Below, piece after piece: positions 5,339 to 10,962 of a stretch of 10,962 nucleotides of DNA. Location: NCBI GenBank assembly GCA_026419815.1, contig JAOAKR010000021.1, forward strand, positions 1 to 10,962, written 5' to 3'. A program made the translations under genes and the position numbers. The DNA is from Microcaldota archaeon. Its GTDB lineage: Archaea > Micrarchaeota > Micrarchaeia > CAILAH01. The notes under the pieces were generated by a model. The model was not told the DNA's origin. It made no database searches and saw nothing but the letters and a program-made list of their open reading frames with translations. Position 1 is the stretch's first letter. The number at the start of each line of letters is the position of its first letter.

Positions 5339-7441
5339 ATGAGGAAGCTACTAATATTTATGCTTTTTGCGGCACTCGCGTGGAGCTTTGACATTGGTGG
5401 GTATATCGCACCAAATGAAAGCATACAAAACGTCACGTTCATAGATATGGCCGGCCCTGACGGCGCATACGTGATGTACTATATGTCGGGCGAGCCGATG
5501 CTGATGGTCAAGGATGGGCAGGTAGTCACCGACAAAGAAATTGTGCGCGCAGTGCTTGAGCGCTATTACTTCACCAAGGATTTCCCAAAGAGGGCTGAGA
5601 TTGAGGAAATCAGGAATGTTACGCTCGCGTTCAACGCGTCACGCGAGCATCTTTACAATGATGAGAAAATAAAGGAATTCTTCCCGCCCGAGGCGTACTG
5701 CAAGCAGATTACAGGCCTTAAGTTCAGGCCTTGCAACTATTCGCAGGATGAAGTCCACCCCTGCCTTATGACCTGCGCCTCAGTGCCGCTCTGCAAAAAT
5801 AGCATTGAAGGGCTGGGCGACAGTATAGGCTTCCTCAACGGGATAATGGCGTTTGACAAGGATACCAGAAAGCTTGATTCTGACGTAAACGCTATCCTCA
5901 CCATAACTAAGAAATTTGATGGGCTCTCTTATGATGATTACGGCCCAGACGATGCGCGCGACCTTGAGAGCCTGATAGGCAGTATGGGCCGCATTGAGGG
6001 CACTGTAAAGGACATTTATGCAAACTTCCTGTTCAAGGACTTGCTCAAGTCAGAAGGGCTGCAAAGCTACTGCTCACCGCTCAACTATTCAATGGCAGAT
6101 GCCAAGACGCTTGCCACGCTTTCTGCAAAATATGGTGCGCGCACAAGCAAGCTCCTAAATATTGAGCGGGAAGTGGATGCCCTTCTAAACGAGACTGCAC
6201 GGCGTGAAGGGCTTCACGCAATGCTGGACAAGCAGAGCAAGTTTGGCGCTAAGTATGCCGAGCTTGAGGCAAGGTATAACACGATGTACACCAAGTACGT
6301 CAAGGCAAGCACTATAATAGATGATGCCGCGCTTGCTGAGAATATGCAGCTGCTCAGGCAGAAAAAGGAGGCTGCCCGCGACGACATTTACAGCGGTGAT
6401 TTTGAGAAGTCTGACCTGACAATTAAGCAGTTCCATATCCTTGCGGACAACTTTGAAGATGAGCTTGACGGATACTTTAACAAGACAACGCGGTTGCAGG
6501 AAGCTATTGCGCTTGCTGAGAAAAAGATAATAGTTGCGGAGTGGGACCTGGGTGTTGGCGACCTGCTGGATGCACAGCACCTCAACGACATAAAGGTGCG
6601 CAAGGCGGACCTTGACAAGAGGATTGCCGAGAAATTCAAGAGCGCCGAGGAAGTTGATGAGATGTCCGTGAAATATGAGGCGCTCGTGGATGAGATAGAC
6701 CAAATAATCGCGTCACGTGGCGAGCGCTCGCTTGACAATGTGCTCAGCGAGGCGGTAGTCTTGACAAATGCCTACTCCGATACGCTCGCATCCGCATATG
6801 CATCTGTGAGCGGTGCGGATGCCGAGGGCAGGAGGCAGGTGCGCGAGTATGTGCTCCCCCTAACCCTTCTCTCAGCGGACCTCTTGCTTATAGGGGGGTT
6901 CATCGCAGGGTTCGTTTATTTAGTGGCATACGGCAAGATACGCCTGCACAAGATTGCCGCACTGTTATGGTCGTTCCTGTTCATTGCGTTTTTCACGGCG
7001 ATATCTGCAGGCTCAATTGCAACATACCTGATGATAAGTGAAAAGGCAAACAAGGCTGGGTTTGACATATTTTATGCTGAGCTGCTTAAGGCAGATAAGG
7101 TAGCGGTTGTGCTTGACACACGCGGGGGCGCGGTCCCAGACAGCTGTGCGCTGGAGATTGAGCGCGTGCTTAAAGAGGAGATGAACAAGAGTGTCAGCCT
7201 CATAAAGTACAGGAATGACGGGTGCCAGGTGCTGCGCGGGCCTGCAAGCGAGCTGGGCGGCACCATATCAACCGATTCGTGCGACGTGCTTATTGAGGGC
7301 CAGCCTTCAATAATAACTGCCCACAGTGAGCAGGACTACACCGGCTTCTCAATGAAATACTCCGTTGCCGCACTTGTTACGGGCAGTGATGATTACATAA
7401 AGCAGTGCAAGCTTGCGGTGATACTATCCGAGGAGGTGTGA
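5339..7441 (+). CDS. Large exported membrane protein: coiled-coil ectodomain, two TM helices and a four-Cys C-terminal domain
   Basis: I know no named family for this 700-aa protein. Residues 1-16 look like a signal peptide (RK, then a hydrophobic run ending AALAWS). Residues 17-250 form an exported region with several Cys (121, 132, 142, 146, 152, 245) and N-x-S/T sites, suggesting disulfides and possible glycosylation. Residues 253-500 are long charged helices, probably coiled coil. Two hydrophobic segments (505-531 and 538-566) are joined by a basic loop, YGKIRLHK, expected to be cytoplasmic. This puts the C-terminus outside. The last 130 residues begin VAVVLDTRG (588-596) and hold C603, C629, C648 and C690. 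This domain resembles that of the next gene, encoded 2 bp downstream. The start is set by the shared TATA element. A role in cell-envelope architecture or adhesion is conceivable but unproven. Confidence 0.85.
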   Translation: MRKLLIFMLFAALAWSFDIGGYIAPNESIQNVTFIDMAGPDGAYVMYYMSGEPMLMVKDGQVVTDKEIVRAVLERYYFTKDFPKRAEIEEIRNVTLAFNASREHLYNDEKIKEFFPPEAYCKQITGLKFRPCNYSQDEVHPCLMTCASVPLCKNSIEGLGDSIGFLNGIMAFDKDTRKLDSDVNAILTITKKFDGLSYDDYGPDDARDLESLIGSMGRIEGTVKDIYANFLFKDLLKSEGLQSYCSPLNYSMADAKTLATLSAKYGARTSKLLNIEREVDALLNETARREGLHAMLDKQSKFGAKYAELEARYNTMYTKYVKASTIIDDAALAENMQLLRQKKEAARDDIYSGDFEKSDLTIKQFHILADNFEDELDGYFNKTTRLQEAIALAEKKIIVAEWDLGVGDLLDAQHLNDIKVRKADLDKRIAEKFKSAEEVDEMSVKYEALVDEIDQIIASRGERSLDNVLSEAVVLTNAYSDTLASAYASVSGADAEGRRQVREYVLPLTLLSADLLLIGGFIAGFVYLVAYGKIRLHKIAALLWSFLFIAFFTAISAGSIATYLMISEKANKAGFDIFYAELLKADKVAVVLDTRGGAVPDSCALEIERVLKEEMNKSVSLIKYRNDGCQVLRGPASELGGTISTDSCDVLIEGQPSIITAHSEQDYTGFSMKYSVAALVTGSDDYIKQCKLAVILSEEV
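7432..7438 (+). promoter_or_regulatory. Strong Shine-Dalgarno site deciding a GTG start
   Basis: GGAGGTG lies inside the last codons of the 700-aa gene and 5 nt before GTG 7444. This perfect anti-SD match picks GTG 7444 over the in-frame ATG at 7405, which would give a 13-residue extension overlapping the upstream gene. Confidence 0.8.
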
Positions 7442-7443
7442 GA

Positions 7444-7995
7444 GTGCCTAAGCAGGAAAGGAGTAAGAAAACGACGCAGGGTGCCAAAGGCAATGAAGAT
7501 GGCCGTGAATGGCGCGGGCTTGCACTCAACGCAGCCATAATTGCAGCAGTACTTGTAATACTTGCGGTGGCACTCGGGATGCTCACACTGGGCGGCGGCG
7601 ACATTGAGCTCAGCGCACAAAGCATAAGCAATGCGGACGGCTACGCAAAACTGGCAAATGCTGAAACAATCGCGATAGTTATGGATGTGAGGGGCGTCTC
7701 CACTGGGACTGCAAGGCAAGTGTACCAGTGCGGGGTTGGATATGCAACGAGCCTTGGCCTGTTGGGAAAGAACATCTCAAATTTTGCAATTGAGAAAGAT
7801 GTATGCATCAAGGGCGACCTGAGCAACACAACACTGTGTGAGTGCAATTCCCTCATAAAAGGCGCTGATTATATCATTTTGGTTAAGGGGACTAACGGCA
7901 CACCGGCTGCGCAGTTTTACGAGGACCACTTCCTCGTTGAAGTGGGGGAGAAAAGCGATGCCTCGTTATGCAAGATATCCGCAAAACAAAACTAA
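7444..7995 (+). CDS. Single-pass membrane protein with a four-Cys extracytoplasmic domain, probable domain paralogue of the upstream protein
   Basis: I know no named family for this 183-aa protein. The N-terminus (1-27) is strongly basic (KQERSKKT and following) and should stay in the cytoplasm. Residues 28-49 form one membrane helix, and the rest should be outside. The domain starts IAIVMDVRG (76-84) and carries C96, C121, C132/C134 and C176. Spacings of 25 (C96-C121) and 42 (C134-C176) match those of the upstream protein (26 and 42), and its VVLDTRG matches IVMDVRG here. Both domains should sit on the same side of the membrane, so the cysteines could form disulfides. The GTG start is 2 bp after the upstream stop with a strong SD, indicating one operon. 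The two products may form a complex; this is inference. Confidence 0.82.
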   Translation: MPKQERSKKTTQGAKGNEDGREWRGLALNAAIIAAVLVILAVALGMLTLGGGDIELSAQSISNADGYAKLANAETIAIVMDVRGVSTGTARQVYQCGVGYATSLGLLGKNISNFAIEKDVCIKGDLSNTTLCECNSLIKGADYIILVKGTNGTPAAQFYEDHFLVEVGEKSDASLCKISAKQN

Positions 7996-8016
7996 TTTTC
8001 CAATTTGGTCCTCGCA

Positions 8017-8028
8017 GGCCTTTCGGCC
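8017..8028. terminator. GGCC hairpin between convergent genes
   Basis: The 73-bp convergent spacer (7996-8068) holds GGCC-TTTC-GGCC. On the minus strand this reads GGCC-GAAA-GGCC, a stable GNRA-type tetraloop hairpin downstream of prf1. A short T-run (ATTTT, 7995-7999) follows the + strand gene directly. It may stop transcription from either side or protect 3' ends. No tRNA fold was found despite a GGTTCG stretch at 8030-8035. Confidence 0.35.
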
Positions 8029-8068
8029 CGGTTCGTATATGCCCGCCTATCTATGGACAGGGGGCTTA

Positions 8069-9289
8069 TTAGTACCGTAATATTGCACCTATTCCCAGGA
8101 ACCCACGCAGGAATTGCGCGCCCTCGTGCGTGTCCGCTGAGATGAACTCAATAGTTGCGCCCGTTGACTCGGCAAGGTTCTCAAGCTCCTCAATAACATC
8201 ACTCTTCTCAGTTACGGCTCCAACACCGCCACACGGGCAGGGCACCTTATCAGGCACATCGTCGCCCACTATAAGCTTCTCGCCCTGCTTGCCGCATTTT
8301 GCGCACGAATATTTCACCTTGGTTATCTTGATTTCCTCGGAGATGAGCAGTGTGCCCACACGGCCCTCTTGCATTGCGGCGTACACCTCGTTCACACCAT
8401 AAGTTGCCAGCGTGCCCTTTGACACCTTCTCAAGGAATTGGCTTACTATTTTGCGCTCACGTGCCGCCTCGTGCTCCTGTATGATCTCATCTACCTTGCC
8501 AACCATCTCTTGTATACCATAGTCATCCGCATAGCCGGTGTCAACCTTTCCAAGCACTTTTATCTGGTAGTTGAAGTACCCGCCCTCAAGGAAATATTCC
8601 TTTATTGGGCCAGGCCCGCCTACAATCACGCCTTTCAGGTTTGGCACGCCAAGAAACACCTGGTCCATCGCCTCGCCGACCTTCTTGTAATAATCTTCCT
8701 TGCCGTGCTCCACGAGACGCTGGTAGCGCATAGCGCTCTGCCCGCCTTTTGTGGTCTTTGATGCGGCCTGCGACTCTATCCTTCGCAGGATGCGGTAGTT
8801 CTTGCCCTCAAGCAGTGCAATTGTTGCATCGCTGCCGTCAATAGCAAGCAGGCCGTAAACTTCCTTCGGCTTCGTGAATACGAGCAGCGGCTCAAGGTAA
8901 AACACCGAATCGCACCTGTAAAGCTGGACGTTGATTGGGTCTGGCGGGATTATGTAATATGTCTTTATGTCGCTCTCGCCAGGGTTTTTTGAGACGTTGC
9001 CCACGAATATCGCAATGCCGGTGGGCGGAGGCTCATTGAAATGCTTGAGGAAATTCAGGATACGCTCAAGCGCACCCAGCACATTGTTCCTCGTCTGCTT
9101 GGACTTGATGTTGCTTGCCTGGCTGTACTCGGCACGCAGTTTCGCCGAGATGTCGCCTATCGGGTATTTGGGCGGGATGTAAACGCTTATGAGCTCGGTG
9201 CCCGAGCCCCTAATCTTTGATAGCTCTGCAATGTGGCGCTTTATCTCACGCCTGCTCTTCTCAAGTGCCGCATCCTCCTTGCCGCCCAT
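8069..9289 (-). CDS. prf1: Peptide chain release factor aRF1
   Basis: aRF1 recognises all three stop codons in the A site and triggers peptidyl-tRNA hydrolysis. The protein is 406 aa, near the family's usual length. Domain 1 carries QASNIKS (57-63), the stop-codon-reading NIKS motif, and Y124-x-C126-x3-F130, the second decoding motif. Domain 2 carries KGGQSAMRY (181-189) with the catalytic GGQ at 182-184. Domain 3 has a zinc-ribbon-like insert with C329, C332, C351 and C353 as likely ligands. All functional residues are intact. The ATG at 9289 is the first possible start, since an in-frame TGA directly precedes it. Neither a TATA element at the expected distance nor an SD site is visible, unlike its neighbours. 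It may be cotranscribed with the translin-like gene 70 bp upstream. Confidence 0.96.
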   Translation of the reverse strand: MGGKEDAALEKSRREIKRHIAELSKIRGSGTELISVYIPPKYPIGDISAKLRAEYSQASNIKSKQTRNNVLGALERILNFLKHFNEPPPTGIAIFVGNVSKNPGESDIKTYYIIPPDPINVQLYRCDSVFYLEPLLVFTKPKEVYGLLAIDGSDATIALLEGKNYRILRRIESQAASKTTKGGQSAMRYQRLVEHGKEDYYKKVGEAMDQVFLGVPNLKGVIVGGPGPIKEYFLEGGYFNYQIKVLGKVDTGYADDYGIQEMVGKVDEIIQEHEAARERKIVSQFLEKVSKGTLATYGVNEVYAAMQEGRVGTLLISEEIKITKVKYSCAKCGKQGEKLIVGDDVPDKVPCPCGGVGAVTEKSDVIEELENLAESTGATIEFISADTHEGAQFLRGFLGIGAILRY

Positions 9290-9321
9290 TCAACAACACC
9301 AATTCAAGCTTCAGCACGCCA

Positions 9322-9348
9322 GCACTGCGCGCCACGCATCCGCAGTGC
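9322..9348. promoter_or_regulatory. Perfect 8-bp hairpin in the translin-prf1 spacer
   Basis: GCACTGCG (9322-9329) and CGCAGTGC (9341-9348) are exact inverted copies around an 11-nt loop. The hairpin lies 12 bp after the translin stop and 32 bp before the prf1 ATG on the minus strand. No T-run follows at once. It could be a processing site, an attenuator or a regulator-binding dyad. Confidence 0.5.
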
Positions 9349-9359
9349 ACCTCGCCTCG

Positions 9360-10028
9360 CTATAGCCCTTTTGATATCTTGTACATCAGGATATCGCGCC
9401 GGCACTGCTCAACCATTGAGCGCGCAACATCAAGCTTCCTCCTGAACCCAGGCAGTATTGAGTTTGATATGCGGACAGGAAGGAGAAGCTCGTATATGCC
9501 CTCCATAAGGCTGAACATCCGCACAGCAGTTGCATAGTCATCCTTGCGCATATGCTCAATTATTTCTCGCCTGAGCTCACCGAGCACATCGGCAAGCCCC
9601 AGCAGGTAATGCGCATCACCGACGCCGAGCGATTTCCTGGCCGGCAACTCGCCGCCGCGCATAACCGCAAGCAGTATCTCTGCCTCCGCATACTCCTGCA
9701 GCGCAACATCAGCGCCAGCAACTTCCGCGGCAAGCCCCTGTTGGCTGGCATCTTCCGCGTTTCCGAAGGCAGGCTCGGCCTCGGCAACAGGGCACTGCAC
9801 ACGCACTATCCCCTGCAAGCTGGTGCGCACCCCTGAAAGTATGCGCTCGGCATCGTCAAGCCTGCCCGCGTGCATCAGCTGCATCGCCTTGCCGCACTCT
9901 GCAATTATGCGGTCCGACCGCTCGCGCTGCTCGCGGTATGCACGCTCCTGCCGCTCAAGTGCAGCTACCGCCGAGGATATCTCGCGCCCAAGCACATTTC
10001 CCGTTGTAGTGTCAGCGCTCTTATGCAT
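9360..10028 (-). CDS. Translin/TRAX family protein with TRAX-like acidic residues
   Basis: Translin-family proteins are helical nucleic-acid-binding proteins that assemble as closed octamers. The TRAX branch has Mg-dependent endoribonuclease activity. From ATG 10028 the protein is 222 aa. Residues 15-75 are helical and charged, 80-106 an Ala/Glu-rich linker, and the core starts with LQEYAEAEILLAVM (110-123). Then come YLLGLADVLGELRR (141-154), MEGIYELL (175-182) and FRRKLDVARSMVEQCRRDI (195-213), the family's C-terminal signature. E112, E115, D147 and E151 have the 3- and 4-residue spacings of the TRAX catalytic quartet (recalled as E123/E126 and D193/E197 in human TRAX). A GTG at 10046 would add six residues. 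I prefer the ATG because it puts a TATA element about 28 bp upstream. It probably shares a transcript with prf1. Confidence 0.85.
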   Translation of the reverse strand: MHKSADTTTGNVLGREISSAVAALERQERAYREQRERSDRIIAECGKAMQLMHAGRLDDAERILSGVRTSLQGIVRVQCPVAEAEPAFGNAEDASQQGLAAEVAGADVALQEYAEAEILLAVMRGGELPARKSLGVGDAHYLLGLADVLGELRREIIEHMRKDDYATAVRMFSLMEGIYELLLPVRISNSILPGFRRKLDVARSMVEQCRRDILMYKISKGL

Positions 10029-10053
10029 ATAGACGTGATTAGGCACGCAAAGG

Positions 10054-10061
10054 TTTAAATT
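10054..10061. promoter_or_regulatory. Shared bidirectional TATA element, translin-like gene and right-edge secreted gene
   Basis: TTTAAATT contains the perfect palindrome TTTAAA (10054-10059). It is centred about 26 bp before the ATG at 10083 (+), with BRE-like GCAAAGG in front, and about 28-29 bp before the ATG at 10028 (-). AT-rich sequence continues to 10069, so the minus-strand gene could use a box a few bases further out and have a short leader. Confidence 0.5.
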
Positions 10062-10082
10062 AAAATATACTGATATGGGTAT

Positions 10083-10962
10083 ATGAACGCGCGTCTCGTG
10101 CTCGCCATTATGCTTATTGCAAGCGCAATTGTATTCCCTGCCTGCGAATATGTGCCAAAGATGAATGTCTCAGATTATTCGCTCAGCTCGCTGTTCCCAA
10201 ACCCGGGCGACACGCTTACGGCCGTGCTTTACATTGAGAGCGGGGAGGCATACTCCGGCGATATTGAGGCAGTGCTTGAAAGGGGCGGGTTTGAGTTCCC
10301 GCTATACAAGGGGCAGCATTACATCATCCCCGGAGGGAACGAGGTGCGGTTATCGGGCCGCATCAACAGGATGCTTGGGCCCGGCGTGTACACACTTAAG
10401 ATCCGTGCGGAAGGGCTTGAATTCACACAGGATATTATCGTTGGCGGGGAAAACGTTGAAAGCGCCGTGCTGCCCTATATCGCTGAGGATCAAAAAAAGA
10501 TTGCTATAACATTGCCGTCAAACGATGAGGTTGCATTCACGGTAACTGTGGCGGATGCCGCAGCCAAGCAAGAGCGGTATATGCGCACCATCAAGCCGAA
10601 AGACGGGGCAGCCGTGCTTGAAGTGCCGGTGTGCAGCAATTGCAGGATTGATATCACGAGCGCGTACGGCGGCGGGCTCCGTGTAATCCGCAAGTATGGC
10701 GCATACGCCGACCCATATTTGCGCATTGTTGGGCTGGAGCACGATAAGATTGCGCTTGAAGGGTGTGCGCCAACACAATACGCAATATACGTGGACGGCA
10801 AGAAGTACGGTGAGGCGCAGGGCATATCGCGGATTGAGAAAGAGCTTGCAACTGGGTATGAGGATGTGCGTGTCACGATGAGGGGCCAAAACTGGGAGCT
10901 TGAGCGCACAATATCCCTCGCGGGGTTTGCATACCCGATAACAGAGGAGGTGCGTGTAACAC
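10083..10962 (+). CDS. Secreted or lipid-anchored beta-rich protein (3' truncated by window edge)
   Basis: I do not recognise this protein. The frame is open from ATG 10083 to the window end (293 codons, no stop), so the gene continues outside. Residues 4-20 are a hydrophobic export signal ending FPAC, and C21 could be lipidated, although FPA is a weak lipobox. If C21 is not lipidated, ordinary signal-peptide cleavage is possible. The rest looks like repeated beta-sandwich modules: NPGDTLTAVLYIE (40-52) to LEFTQDIIVGG (112-122) resembles one Ig-like or CARDB-like unit, and further beta-rich stretches follow around 140-195 and 210-280. C184 and C187 (CSNC) and C228 could form disulfides. It is divergent from the translin-like gene and shares its TATA element. 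The start is supported by promoter distance and by the signal sequence. A surface or adhesion role is only inference. Confidence 0.82.
   Translation, partial: MNARLVLAIMLIASAIVFPACEYVPKMNVSDYSLSSLFPNPGDTLTAVLYIESGEAYSGDIEAVLERGGFEFPLYKGQHYIIPGGNEVRLSGRINRMLGPGVYTLKIRAEGLEFTQDIIVGGENVESAVLPYIAEDQKKIAITLPSNDEVAFTVTVADAAAKQERYMRTIKPKDGAAVLEVPVCSNCRIDITSAYGGGLRVIRKYGAYADPYLRIVGLEHDKIALEGCAPTQYAIYVDGKKYGEAQGISRIEKELATGYEDVRVTMRGQNWELERTISLAGFAYPITEEVRVT

Noticed and set aside
7405..7443. Upstream ATG start for the 183-aa protein
   Set aside because: The near-perfect SD site is 5 nt before GTG 7444. The extension overlaps the upstream gene and lacks its own ribosome-binding site.
8001..8050. Possible tRNA suggested by GGTTCG in the convergent spacer
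   Set aside because: No matching T-stem, anticodon arm or acceptor stem can be drawn, and the spacer is only 73 bp.
8602..8625. GGPGP stretch in aRF1 as an altered GGQ motif
   Set aside because: The true GGQ is at residues 182-184 within KGGQSAMRY. The later VGGPGPIKEYF is an ordinary conserved part of the family.

Overview
The window is an archaeal chromosome segment of moderate G+C, densely packed with genes on both strands. The archaeal call rests on family content: GEK1-type D-aminoacyl-tRNA deacylase, an NreA-type PCNA-linked repair protein, a DUF63 membrane protein, diphthine synthase, the large primase subunit PriL, a stand-alone translin-family protein and aRF1. It also rests on signals: most transcription-unit-leading start codons have a TATA-like box about 25-28 bp upstream, as expected for leaderless mRNAs, while two second-in-operon genes have GGTG-type Shine-Dalgarno sites. 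The lineage cannot be fixed from this window. Small, poorly annotated euryarchaeal or DPANN-type groups are plausible, but that is a guess. No rRNA, tRNA, CRISPR array, insertion sequence or phage gene was recognised.

Layout. (1) 1-496: 3' part of dtdA (+), entering from the left edge. (2) 670-1887: nreA (-), with a Cys4 N-terminus and a C-terminal PIP box. (3) 1977-3605: a two-gene + strand operon, DUF63 integral membrane protein then dph5. NreA and DUF63 diverge from an 89-bp spacer with two separate TATA boxes. (4) 3767-4213: a small helical protein of unknown function (+), convergent with (5) priL (4352-5284, -). (6) 5339-7995: a two-gene + strand operon for a 700-aa exported membrane protein and a 183-aa single-pass protein. 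Both end in what looks like the same four-cysteine extracytoplasmic domain, and I know no named family for either. (7) 8069-10028: aRF1 and a translin/TRAX-like protein (both -), separated by a 70-bp gap with a perfect 8-bp hairpin. (8) 10083-end: the 5' part of a secreted or lipid-anchored beta-rich protein (+), cut by the right edge.

How the genes relate. Most recognisable genes are core information processing: translation quality control and elongation-factor modification (DtdA, Dph5), termination (aRF1), possible RNA cleavage (translin/TRAX-like), and replication and repair (PriL, NreA with a PCNA-binding tail). Interleaved are cell-surface genes of unknown function (DUF63, the 700/183-aa pair, the right-edge secreted protein).

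Most worth a second look: the paired membrane proteins with matching cysteine spacing; two divergent gene pairs whose start codons are both exactly 55 bp apart around one near-palindromic TATA box; and the translin homologue, which keeps a TRAX-like acidic quartet next to the release factor.
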